Shown: positions 54,921 through 62,844 of the stretch, one piece after another
How the letters are laid out: every line of letters begins with the position of its first letter
Numbering within the stretch: position 1 is the stretch's first letter
Source of the DNA: Nostocales cyanobacterium Centralia_MAG_434
GTDB lineage: Bacteria > Cyanobacteriota > Cyanobacteriia > Cyanobacteriales > Nostocaceae
Assembly (NCBI GenBank): GCA_021324415.1
Contig: JAJPJF010000550.1
Location: forward strand, 1 to 64,000
Direction: 5' to 3'
DNA length: 64,000 bases
The notes under the pieces: model-generated
What the model was told of the DNA's origin: nothing
What the model saw: only the letters and a program-made list of their open reading frames with translations
Database searches by the model: none
Made by a program: the position numbers and the translations under genes

Positions 54921-55433
54921 ATGAAACAACTTATCAAGTGGATTGCTGTTAGTTGCTTAGTTGTTTCGGCAAGCATACATTGTAAACCAGCATCTGCCGA
55001 GCAAATTCCTTTACCCAGTGAACAATGGCAAACAGTTGTGCATGACTCTAACAACAACATAGTGTCAATCGACAAAGCGACTATGAGTCAGCAAGGAAAC
55101 TTTACTAGCTTTTGGACTCAAGTTATTTCCCCAGTTGGTGATGTTGCGGTTTCCCGTATCTATACTGTCGGTGATTGTTCGAGTGGTATTTTTCATGCTT
55201 TGTGGATCGCACAAGCTAACAGGCAGGGAAAAATGCTGACGAATAATACAGCTAACGACTCAGTAACTCCTGATAGGCTTGTACTTGATGCTGTGTGTAA
55301 AAATGACAATCCAGTTATGCAATCTCAATCTTTCCAAGCCCAAATCAAACAATCTCTATTAGAGTCTTTTACACAGAATCACCAAACAACGTCTGGTATG
55401 TTCAGTCGGACTAGGAATTACGCATTGCATTGA
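54921..55433 (+). CDS. Secreted hypothetical protein
   Basis: A 170-residue exported protein of unknown function. A signal peptide (about 1-26, ending PASAEQ) precedes a domain beginning WQTVVHDSNNNIVSIDKATMSQQGNFTSFWTQVISP. The pattern of an aromatic start, V-D/S-I-D and W-T-Q is reminiscent of surface-adhesin protein E-like domains, but the match is weak. Two Cys in the mature part (GDCSSG and DAVCKND) could pair. It is flanked by the RND terminator and a minisatellite. Confidence 0.65.
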   Translation: MKQLIKWIAVSCLVVSASIHCKPASAEQIPLPSEQWQTVVHDSNNNIVSIDKATMSQQGNFTSFWTQVISPVGDVAVSRIYTVGDCSSGIFHALWIAQANRQGKMLTNNTANDSVTPDRLVLDAVCKNDNPVMQSQSFQAQIKQSLLESFTQNHQTTSGMFSRTRNYALH

Positions 55434-55450
55434 TTAAGGAGAAAGAAGAG

Positions 55451-55531
55451 GGACAAGGTGGACAAGGGAGACAAGGTGGACAAGGTGGACAAGGTGGACA
55501 AGGTGGACAAGGTGGACAAGGTGGACAAGGG
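55451..55531. repeat. 9-bp minisatellite, nine copies
   Basis: Nine tandem copies of GGACAAGGT, six of them exact and three with one or two changes at the ends. The purine-rich strand is the plus strand. A related purine-rich stretch with GGGGACAAG occurs between the two ABC permease genes at 62787-62830. Confidence 0.95.
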
Positions 55532-55533
55532 GA

Positions 55534-55574
55534 GCCAGTGCGTTGCGGAGGTGTCCTCCGTTGAAGCAACTGGC
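55534..55574. repeat. 41-base hairpin element next to the minisatellite
   Basis: GCCAGT at the left end matches ACTGGC at the right end, and inside CGGAGG (55546-55551) pairs with CCTCCG (55555-55560) around a TGT loop. The sequence resembles a small interspersed palindromic repeat of filamentous cyanobacteria (GCCAGT...GGAGG...CCTCC...ACTGGC). Confidence 0.75.
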
Positions 55575-55839
55575 GTGGACAAGGGGACAGGGAACGGCTC
55601 TCCCTTATTCTGATAAACCGTTCATCAAATCATCAGAAAATTCTCATATTTATAAAATAAAATCACCTAAGAAAAATTACTCAAGATCATAAGTAGTTAG
55701 GCTCCCGGACATCTCTGCGACAGCTGGATAGAATGGGAGTTTTTTATTTTTTAGATAAAAGCTCTTTTTGTTAAATTATCGATAATAACAAATATATTCC
55801 TTATTATAGTGATGTAACAATGAATACAGGAGATAACTA

Positions 55840-57369
55840 ATGACTACTGGTATTTGGGTGCTGGGCGACCAACTTTGGACAGGTCAAAGTGCTATTCAAA
55901 GCTGTGCAACTCAGTATCAGAAGACGCCTGTCATTTTTATTGAGTCACTCCAACATGCCCAAGAGCTACCCTATCATTTACAGAAGCTCGTGTTGGTGTG
56001 GTCAGCTATGCGCCACTTCGCTCAACAATTGCGTGAGTTCGGGTGGTCGGTTACCTACAAACAAGGAGAAGATTTTAAGGCTCCACTATTAGACTGGATT
56101 AAACAATACCAGATTACTGAATTGCGGGTGATGACGCCAACAGATCGCCCATTTGCTCAACTCATCCAACAACTAGATCTTCCTTGCTCTGTTACATTCA
56201 CGCCTAACAACCGTTTTATCTGGAGTGATGAAGAGTTTTATCAATGGGCAATTTCCCGTAAGCGTTTAATTATGGAGGATTTTTACCGCGAGGGACGAAG
56301 ACGCTTTAAAATCTTAATGGTGAATAATCAACCACTTGGAGGACGTTGGAACTTTGATCGAGAAAATCGTAAAACACCAAAGGGAAAGCTAACTATGCCA
56401 GAAGCACTGTGGTTTGCTCCTGATGAGATCACACAAGATGTGATTAATTGGGTCAAGCAGTCTTCTGCATTTAAGAATAGCCAAGATTATTGGCAGATTG
56501 AACCATTCCGTTGGGGTGTGACTCGGCAGCAAGCACTCGAAGTCCTAGACTTTTTTGTTGAAACCCGCTTATCTAACTTTGGCCCTTATCAAGATGCCAT
56601 GCTTACCCAAGAGCAGACGATGTGGCATGCGATACTCTCACCTTATTTAAATATTGGGCTTTTGCACCCCCAAGAAGTGCTGGAAAAAGTAGAACAAGCC
56701 TATTATAATCATCAAAGTGAGTGGGCATTAAGCAGCATTGAGGGATTTGTGCGGCAAATTCTAGGCTGGCGGGAGTATATGCATGGGATTTACATTCTCA
56801 TGGACAAAAATTACTCAGAGCGTAATTGGTTCAATCACACTCACCACTTACCTACTTTTTACTGGACTGGCGAAACTAAGCTCAACTGTCTTCATCAGGT
56901 TGTAACTCAGGTAAAAGAAATTGGCTATGCTCATCATATTCAACGGCTGATGGTGCTGAACAATTTTGCACTCATTGCAGGTATTTCACCTCAAGAACTT
57001 GAAGATTGGTTTCATGCCGCATTTATTGATGCTTATGACTGGGTAATGCAGACAAACGTAATTGGTATGGGACAGTTTGCTGACGGTGGACTGATGGCAT
57101 CTAAGCCCTATGCTGCCTCAGCTAACTACATCAATCGAATGAGTGATTATTGTAAGCACTGTGTTTACGATCCACATGCCCGTACAGGTGACAAAGCTTG
57201 TCCTTTTAACTTCTTTTACTGGGACTTTCTCGCTCGTCATTATGACAAACTTAAAAATCAGCACCGCATGGGGCAGATGTTGCGGAATCTTGAGCGGATC
57301 TCACCCAAAGAACTCCAAGAAATCCGTCAGATGGCATCTCAATGGCATGCTGCAAACAAGTCTTCATAA
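55840..57369 (+). CDS. Iron-sulfur cryptochrome/photolyase (PhrB-like)
   Basis: A 509-residue flavoprotein of the FeS-BCP class, the prokaryotic (6-4) photolyase group. The four cluster cysteines are C350, C438, C441 and C454 (NCLHQVV, CKHCVYD, ACPFN), the same numbering as in Agrobacterium PhrB. The N-terminal Rossmann domain (WVLGDQLWTGQSAI) would bind the lumazine-type antenna, and the helical FAD domain has GFVRQILGWREYMHG and MQTNVIGMGQFADGG. It repairs (6-4) photoproducts in light. Length is normal. It is monocistronic, upstream of the TetR gene on the same strand. Confidence 0.95.
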   Translation: MTTGIWVLGDQLWTGQSAIQSCATQYQKTPVIFIESLQHAQELPYHLQKLVLVWSAMRHFAQQLREFGWSVTYKQGEDFKAPLLDWIKQYQITELRVMTPTDRPFAQLIQQLDLPCSVTFTPNNRFIWSDEEFYQWAISRKRLIMEDFYREGRRRFKILMVNNQPLGGRWNFDRENRKTPKGKLTMPEALWFAPDEITQDVINWVKQSSAFKNSQDYWQIEPFRWGVTRQQALEVLDFFVETRLSNFGPYQDAMLTQEQTMWHAILSPYLNIGLLHPQEVLEKVEQAYYNHQSEWALSSIEGFVRQILGWREYMHGIYILMDKNYSERNWFNHTHHLPTFYWTGETKLNCLHQVVTQVKEIGYAHHIQRLMVLNNFALIAGISPQELEDWFHAAFIDAYDWVMQTNVIGMGQFADGGLMASKPYAASANYINRMSDYCKHCVYDPHARTGDKACPFNFFYWDFLARHYDKLKNQHRMGQMLRNLERISPKELQEIRQMASQWHAANKSS

Positions 57370-57444
57370 CTATCACCAACGGAACCCAAGATTAGTAAAG
57401 GTGTCGCGAAGATTAAATCCTCAAGTAAAAAAGTGTGCTATTGT

Positions 57445-57460
57445 TTGATTAGCCAATCAA
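57445..57460. promoter_or_regulatory. Candidate TetR operator upstream of tetR
   Basis: TTGATT-AGCC-AATCAA, a 16-base palindrome ending 18 bases before the TetR start. A related palindrome lies before the HlyD gene (58233-58255). The shared half-site TTGATT suggests autoregulation and control of the transporter by the TetR protein. Confidence 0.6.
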
Positions 57461-57478
57461 TTAAATATTATTTTTATT

Positions 57479-58120
57479 ATGCGTCTACGTGATGAGCAAA
57501 GCTTTGAATGTCGGCGACAGCAAATTATTGATGGTGCATTGCAGGTATTTGCTAGCAAAGGTTTTGAGAAGGCAACTAACAAGGACATTGCTGCTGCATC
57601 AGGTATTGGCTCACCAGGGCTAATCTATCACTACTTTAAAGATAAAAGTGACTTGCTTCGAGAGGTGGTGGAGCAACGCTCACCAGTACTGCAATTGCTA
57701 CTCCACAGTGAAGCAGAGATAATGACAAAACCACCACAGGAAGCGCTCTCTATCTTTGGTAAGGCGTTCTTGAAAGCCTTGGAAACTCCAGAATCAGGTG
57801 CACTTATGAAGCTACTGCTTTCTGAGGCTTTTAGGCAACCCATCGTAGCACAGATGATTAACACTATCGGACCTAGCCGCTCAATTTCTTTTTTGACACG
57901 TTATCTAGCAAAGCAGATGTCAGACGGAGTTCTCAAAACAAAGAACCCAGCAGCAGCGGCACGTTGTTTTGTTGGTTCTTTCATTGCGTATATGATCACC
58001 CGTGAAGTCTTCTTACAACCAGATGCTCAGAAGATTAGTCCTGATACGATGGTAGCAACTGCTGTAGATATTTTCCTACGAGGTATGGAATGTAACTCTG
58101 TAGATGGAAACTATAATTAG
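57479..58120 (+). CDS. TetR/AcrR family regulator (CecR-like position)
   Basis: A 213-residue repressor. The N-terminal DNA-binding domain (about 10-58) reads CRRQQIIDGALQVFASKGFEKATNKDIAAASGIGSPGLIYHYFKDKSDLLREVV, a standard TetR helix-turn-helix. The C-terminal helical domain would bind a small effector. It is followed by HlyD, double-ATPase ABC and two ABC-2 permease genes, the order of the E. coli ybiH(cecR)-ybhGFSR locus, whose regulator controls the transporter. So it probably represses the downstream operon and itself. The effector is unknown. Confidence 0.93.
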   Translation: MRLRDEQSFECRRQQIIDGALQVFASKGFEKATNKDIAAASGIGSPGLIYHYFKDKSDLLREVVEQRSPVLQLLLHSEAEIMTKPPQEALSIFGKAFLKALETPESGALMKLLLSEAFRQPIVAQMINTIGPSRSISFLTRYLAKQMSDGVLKTKNPAAAARCFVGSFIAYMITREVFLQPDAQKISPDTMVATAVDIFLRGMECNSVDGNYN

Positions 58121-58232
58121 GGGTTTAGACAGCTAATTGTTAAATTAAATACAATACTACATTTCTTTATACTAGCATGTAATTAACTTGTGTGAACACT
58201 TCTAAATCTAAACTTTCAAAGTATTTTAATAA

Positions 58233-58255
58233 TTGATTAATTGATTAATCAATTA
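58233..58255. promoter_or_regulatory. Candidate operator upstream of the HlyD/ABC operon
   Basis: An 18-base perfect palindrome (58238-58255, TAATTGATTAATCAATTA) preceded by another TTGATT half-site at 58233. It lies about 40 bases before the HlyD start and shares the TTGATT/AATCAA halves with the site before tetR, so the TetR protein probably binds both. Confidence 0.6.
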
Positions 58256-58294
58256 CCCTTAAAGATTTCTGAAATTCATTACTAGGGAGTTGTT

Positions 58295-59563
58295 ATGACA
58301 CAAACGCAACCTACCAAACTAGACGAAGAGTATAATAAACAACAAACCAGTCCTGAACTGAACAAGAAGCAAGAGCCTCCAGAGAAACCTAGGAAGCGAC
58401 ATATACCGAAAGCAGTGTTAATCCTAGGTGCGATCGCACTTTTTGCTGCTCTAGGATACGGTGTTTACCGAATCTTTTTTTATCACCCTGATCCTGGCTT
58501 ATTTTTAAGCGGACGGATAGAGGGTCACGAAACTGATGTTTCCGCTAAAATTGGAGGGCGAGTTGCTAAAGTAGCTGTCAGAGAAGGAGATATTGTTAAG
58601 CCAGGTCAGCTATTGATGCAACTTGATGATGCTGATCAGCTTGCCCAAGTCCAAGCAGCGCAGGCAAAAATGCGAGCAGCACAGGAAAGTTTGAAGCGTT
58701 CGCGTCAGCAGTTACCTATTTTAGAAGCTGAACTTGCACAAGCCAATTTGACCACACAGCAGGCTCAACAAGACAGTCAGGGTAGAGTCACCCAAGCAGA
58801 GAAGTCTCTATCTGCATCTCGCGCTCAACTTGTTCAAGCCCAAGCTAATCTGAAGCTAGCACAAGCAAAACAACGACGCTACGAGACGTTAGCAGCCGAA
58901 GGCGTTGTCTCAACTCAGACAAAAGATGAGTATGACACTAATGCTCAAACAGCACAAGCTAGCGTTGATGCAGCACTTCAGCAGGTACAGTCTGCACAAG
59001 GAACATTAATTCAAGCACAAGCAACTTTGCGCAATCAACCAATCAAAGCAGCAGCAGCATTACAAATCGAGAAACAGATTGCTCAAGCTCGAACCGACAT
59101 TTCAGTAGCACAGCAAGATTTCCAAAATGCCAAAGCCACAGTAGCACAGAATCAAGCAAATTTAAACTACCTCACAATAAACAGCCCATTAACTGGTAGC
59201 GTCATCACTCGTTCTGTAGAACCAGGAGAAGTGGTTGCTGCGGGTGCACCACTATTGACAATCGTAAATACGAATGATCTTTATTTGCGAGGCTTCATTC
59301 CCGAAGGAGATATAGGGAAAGTCAGAGTCGGTCAACAAGGATTAGTTTATTTGGATGCCTTCCCCAAGCAACCATTACAAGCAACAGTCACGAGGGTAGA
59401 CCCTAAAGCTAGTTTTACTCCAGAAAATATCTATTTCAAAAAAGATAGGGTGACTCAAGTCTTTGGTGTAGAACTCACTCTCAAAAATAACCAAGGTTTA
59501 GCAAAACCTGGAATGCCAGCGGATGGTCGAATTCTTGTACCAGAGAAGGGGAAAAGGGACTGA
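58295..59563 (+). CDS. HlyD/YbhG-like membrane fusion protein
   Basis: A 422-residue adaptor for the ABC transporter that follows. A polar 50-residue N-terminus leads to one membrane helix (about 47-67, AVLILGAIALFAALGYGVYRIFF). The lipoyl half motifs are SGRIEGHETDVSAKIGGRVAKVAVREGDIVKPGQLLMQL and INSPLTGSVITRSVEPGEVVAAGAPLLTIV, separated by a long coiled-coil hairpin (about 125-295, rich in A and Q). The C-terminal beta domain includes GFIPEGDIGKVRVGQQGLVYLDAFP. It is the first gene of the YbhGFSR-like operon. Confidence 0.93.
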   Translation: MTQTQPTKLDEEYNKQQTSPELNKKQEPPEKPRKRHIPKAVLILGAIALFAALGYGVYRIFFYHPDPGLFLSGRIEGHETDVSAKIGGRVAKVAVREGDIVKPGQLLMQLDDADQLAQVQAAQAKMRAAQESLKRSRQQLPILEAELAQANLTTQQAQQDSQGRVTQAEKSLSASRAQLVQAQANLKLAQAKQRRYETLAAEGVVSTQTKDEYDTNAQTAQASVDAALQQVQSAQGTLIQAQATLRNQPIKAAAALQIEKQIAQARTDISVAQQDFQNAKATVAQNQANLNYLTINSPLTGSVITRSVEPGEVVAAGAPLLTIVNTNDLYLRGFIPEGDIGKVRVGQQGLVYLDAFPKQPLQATVTRVDPKASFTPENIYFKKDRVTQVFGVELTLKNNQGLAKPGMPADGRILVPEKGKRD

Positions 59564-59688
59564 GGAATCGAGGGATTAACAGGTTTTCCTCTCAGTAAAA
59601 AAATGGTAGATCAATCATTGATACATTTATTAGCATCTTAAAAACATTTTAAAACCCATTTAAAAGCTACCTTTACCATTATCGATAT

Positions 59689-61665
59689 ATGACATTAACT
59701 CTCCAGCCAAACACCCAACAAAAACCTACTAAAGCTCCTGTCATTTCCATTCGAGATTTACGACACTTCTATGGCAAGCAAAGCAATGAAGCCGTTGCAG
59801 GGATTAACTTAGATATCTATCCAGGCGAAATTTTTGGTCTCATCGGACCAGACGGGGCAGGCAAAACCACAACATTTCAGATTCTCTCAGGTGTCATGCC
59901 CCAAAAAGGCGGTAGCGTTGAAGTTCTGAATTCTCAGCCAAGAGATGTACGTCTGCAAATGGGGTACCTTACCCAGCGCTTCAGTCTTTATTTGGACATG
60001 AGTATTATAGAAAATTTGCGTTATACAGCAGGCTTGCACGAAGTAAGTGAAGCAGCTTTCAAAAAGCGTAGCGAATACTACCTGCAATTACTGGACTTGG
60101 CACAGTTTAAAGAACGTTTGGCAGGCAGACTTTCAGGAGGAATGAAACAGAAACTTGCCTTGTGTTGTGTACTGATTCACCAACCGAAAATCTTGCTGTT
60201 AGATGAGCCAACTACAGGTGTTGATCCAGTGTCGCGTCGTGAGTTCTGGGACATATTAGCACAGCTAGCAGTCAGTGAAGGCATGACGACAGTCGTTGCC
60301 ACTCCTTACTTAGATGAAGCGGAACGCTGTTCGCGGATTGCTTTGATGTATGAAGGGAAAATTCAGCAATGCGATACACCGACAAAGGTGAAAGCCAGTT
60401 TAGGTGTACAACGCCTAGAAGTTTATTTGCCTGTTGCTCAACTCGACCGGGTTGCAGACATTTTGAAGAATAATGTTGATTTGCAGGATACAGTCTCTGA
60501 CGTACAACGGTTTGGCGATCGCTTAGATATACTAACAGCACAATCGAAGGAAACAACACAGAGAGTTGAACGTATTTTAGAGCAGCAACAGATTCAGATT
60601 GACAATTTTGCCACCGATACCCCAACTCTAGAAAACACTTTTGTTGCTCGATTACGAGAACTCAAAGGTGAAAACTCTGCTGGGAGCTATCCGCGAATTT
60701 TCCAAATAGAAAAATCTACCGGAACAGCAATTGGTGCACAAAATCTCAATAAAGTGTTTGGAAATTTCCATGCGGTTAAAGATATCAATTTAGATATTAA
60801 ATATGGTGAAGTCTTTGGTCTTTTAGGAGCAAATGGTGCAGGGAAAACAACGACAATCAAAATGCTTTGCGGTTTACTTGCTGCTAGCTCTGGAAAAGTC
60901 AGTCTAGTTGGAGAAACTAGTCAATTACGTAGTGCTGCAGTCCGTCAAAAACTCGGGTACATGTCGCAAAAATTTACTCTCTACGATGACTTAACCATCG
61001 GCGAAAACCTAGAGTTTTACTGTGGAGTTTATGGTGTACCCCGTCGTTATCGTCAAGCAAAGAAAAACTGGGTACTCCAAATGAGCGACTTAGAGGGTCA
61101 AGAAAATAGGTTGACGGGTGATTTACCAGGTGGCTGGAAGCAAAGAGTCGCCTTTGGCGCAGCAGTGATGCATGAACCAAAGGTTGTATTTCTTGATGAA
61201 CCTACCTCTGGCGTAGATCCCCTGGCAAGAAGAGAATTTTGGCGTTGGATTAATCATTTTGCCAGTGAAGGTATGGCAGTTTTAGTGACGACTCATTATT
61301 TAGAAGAAGCCGAACAATGTCACCGCCTAGGATTCATGGTAGCTGGAGAACTCGTAGCACAAGGAACTCCACGCCAAGTCAAACAGGAACAACCAGGACA
61401 GCTAGTGGAATGGGAATGCGATCGCCTGCAACAGGCTTCGGATTTGCTAAAGCAGAGGCTTGATCGTAGACGGGTATCTATTTTTGGTTCTCGTTTACAC
61501 ACCATTTTAGATGATCCATACTCTGAAATTCCTCAAGTAGAAAATTGGCTTCAACAGGCAAACATCAAAGTAGAAAGCCACCGAGAAATACAATTCTCGC
61601 TAGAAGACGTGTTTATTAATGTAGTGGAACAAGCACGGCAACGTGGTTTAGATGTACCAAAATAA
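59689..61665 (+). CDS. Double-ATPase ABC transporter subunit (YbhF-like)
   Basis: A 658-residue protein with two ABC ATPase domains in tandem. NBD1 (about 18-330): Walker A GPDGAGKTT, signature LSGGMKQKL, Walker B LLLDEPTTGVDP; the H-loop His region reads TPYLDEAERC. NBD2 (about 345-640): Walker A GANGAGKTT, an altered signature LPGGWKQRV, Walker B VFLDEPTSGVDPLARREF and H-loop THYLEEAEQC. NBD1 has Thr-Pro instead of Thr-His at the switch histidine, so it may hydrolyse ATP poorly. This fusion pairs with the two ABC-2 permeases downstream and probably exports drugs or ions. It precedes the permease by 2 bases. Confidence 0.93.
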   Translation: MTLTLQPNTQQKPTKAPVISIRDLRHFYGKQSNEAVAGINLDIYPGEIFGLIGPDGAGKTTTFQILSGVMPQKGGSVEVLNSQPRDVRLQMGYLTQRFSLYLDMSIIENLRYTAGLHEVSEAAFKKRSEYYLQLLDLAQFKERLAGRLSGGMKQKLALCCVLIHQPKILLLDEPTTGVDPVSRREFWDILAQLAVSEGMTTVVATPYLDEAERCSRIALMYEGKIQQCDTPTKVKASLGVQRLEVYLPVAQLDRVADILKNNVDLQDTVSDVQRFGDRLDILTAQSKETTQRVERILEQQQIQIDNFATDTPTLENTFVARLRELKGENSAGSYPRIFQIEKSTGTAIGAQNLNKVFGNFHAVKDINLDIKYGEVFGLLGANGAGKTTTIKMLCGLLAASSGKVSLVGETSQLRSAAVRQKLGYMSQKFTLYDDLTIGENLEFYCGVYGVPRRYRQAKKNWVLQMSDLEGQENRLTGDLPGGWKQRVAFGAAVMHEPKVVFLDEPTSGVDPLARREFWRWINHFASEGMAVLVTTHYLEEAEQCHRLGFMVAGELVAQGTPRQVKQEQPGQLVEWECDRLQQASDLLKQRLDRRRVSIFGSRLHTILDDPYSEIPQVENWLQQANIKVESHREIQFSLEDVFINVVEQARQRGLDVPK

Positions 61666-61667
61666 TT

Positions 61668-62786
61668 ATGGCAATCCGACCAAAACGCATCTTTGCTCAA
61701 ACTGTTAAAGAACTGACGCAACTCGGACGAGATGGACTGTCCTTAACAATGGCACTTTTTTTACCTTTGGTACTGCTATTGTTGTTTGGTTTTGGAATAT
61801 CGTTAAAGGTAAATAAAATTAACTTTGCCATTCAAGATTTAGACCGTACACCTATCAGCCGAGAGTATATTGCAACCTTTGAGCGTACTACTAAATTCAA
61901 CATAGTTGCTAATGGGCCGAATGTTGATGTCCCTAAACTTTTAGATCAAGGGAAAGCCGCAGGAGGCTTAATTATTCCTCCAAAGTTTGCGCGAGACTTC
62001 CTAAGAGCAATGCGTAGTTCTGAGGTCCAAATTTTGGTAGATGGTACAGATTCTAACACTGCCGATATTATTCGAGGCTACGCCAAGGCGATCAATAGTA
62101 CTTTTATCGCTAATCAACGGGGTAATAGTGTACCCCCTGTCAGTCTCCTGTCAAACCTATGGTACAACCCTGGGCTAGAAACCTTGAAATACATCGGTCC
62201 TGGAGCGTTGGCCATTACTGTTACCCTATTTCCTCCTCTTCTAGCAGCTTTAGCAACAGCAAAAGAGTATGAACAAGGGACTGTTCTTCAAGTTTATGCA
62301 TCTAGTTTGACAGGTATTGAGTACCTTTTGGGTAAAGCATCGGCATTCTGGCTCGTAGGAATGGCAGAGGTGTTGTTCGTGAACCTAGAAGCATGGTTGT
62401 TCTTTGGTTTGTGGTTTGCTGGTGATCCCACACCTATGATCATAGGTTCAGCTCTCTACATTGCTTGTGGTGTTTTTTGGGGAATTTTTATCGGTAGAAA
62501 TACACAAGTCCAGAGTGCTGCAATTCAAGCAGTTGCTTTCACCGCCTTTTTGTTGTCATTGCAGCTTTCTGGCTATATCTATCCTGTGTCTAATATCCCA
62601 GCTGCCATCCGTTGGATTTCCTACTTTGTCCCAGCACGACACTACATTCTCATCACTCGCGATGCCTATGCTCGCGGTGTAGGCTGGTTAGGAGTTTGGT
62701 TTCCAGTCTTGGCTTTAGCACTGCTTGCAAGCCTATTTTTCTTTTTTGCTTTGCGTAAATTGCAAAGGATGCAAGTGGACTCGTGA
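61668..62786 (+). CDS. ABC-2 type permease (YbhS-like)
   Basis: A 372-residue membrane subunit. The first helix (about 24-45, LTMALFLPLVLLLLFGFGISL) is followed by an extracytoplasmic domain of about 130 residues (INFAIQDLDRTPISREY and similar), then five helices in the second half (ITVTLFPPLLAALATAKEYEQGTVLQVYASSL, FIGRNTQVQSAAIQAVAFTAFLLSLQLSGYIYPVSNIP, ALALLASLFFFFALRKL). PARHYILITRDAYARG near the C-terminus is typical. It starts 2 bases after the ATPase gene stop, so translation is coupled. Confidence 0.93.
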   Translation: MAIRPKRIFAQTVKELTQLGRDGLSLTMALFLPLVLLLLFGFGISLKVNKINFAIQDLDRTPISREYIATFERTTKFNIVANGPNVDVPKLLDQGKAAGGLIIPPKFARDFLRAMRSSEVQILVDGTDSNTADIIRGYAKAINSTFIANQRGNSVPPVSLLSNLWYNPGLETLKYIGPGALAITVTLFPPLLAALATAKEYEQGTVLQVYASSLTGIEYLLGKASAFWLVGMAEVLFVNLEAWLFFGLWFAGDPTPMIIGSALYIACGVFWGIFIGRNTQVQSAAIQAVAFTAFLLSLQLSGYIYPVSNIPAAIRWISYFVPARHYILITRDAYARGVGWLGVWFPVLALALLASLFFFFALRKLQRMQVDS

Positions 62787-62844
62787 GGAGAGGGAAGGGG
62801 AGTAGAGGGGAGACAAAGGGGACAAGAAATAAGGGATTTTACTT
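62787..62844. repeat. Purine-rich spacer between the two permease genes
   Basis: A G/A-rich stretch on the plus strand (words GGGGAG, GGGGACAAG) fills the 58-base gap between the two permease genes. It resembles the words of the 9-bp minisatellite at 55451, and it breaks the otherwise tight spacing of this operon. Confidence 0.5.

Larger units (their letters stand above)
55434..55839. other. Repeat-rich intergenic region upstream of the photolyase gene
   Basis: 406 bases holding a 9-bp minisatellite (55451-55531), a 41-base hairpin element (55534-55574) and, at 55702-55739, CTCCC/GGGAG arms followed by a long T-rich run (55740-55752) that could end a short transcript. The photolyase promoter should lie in the last 90 bases. 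Confidence 0.55.
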
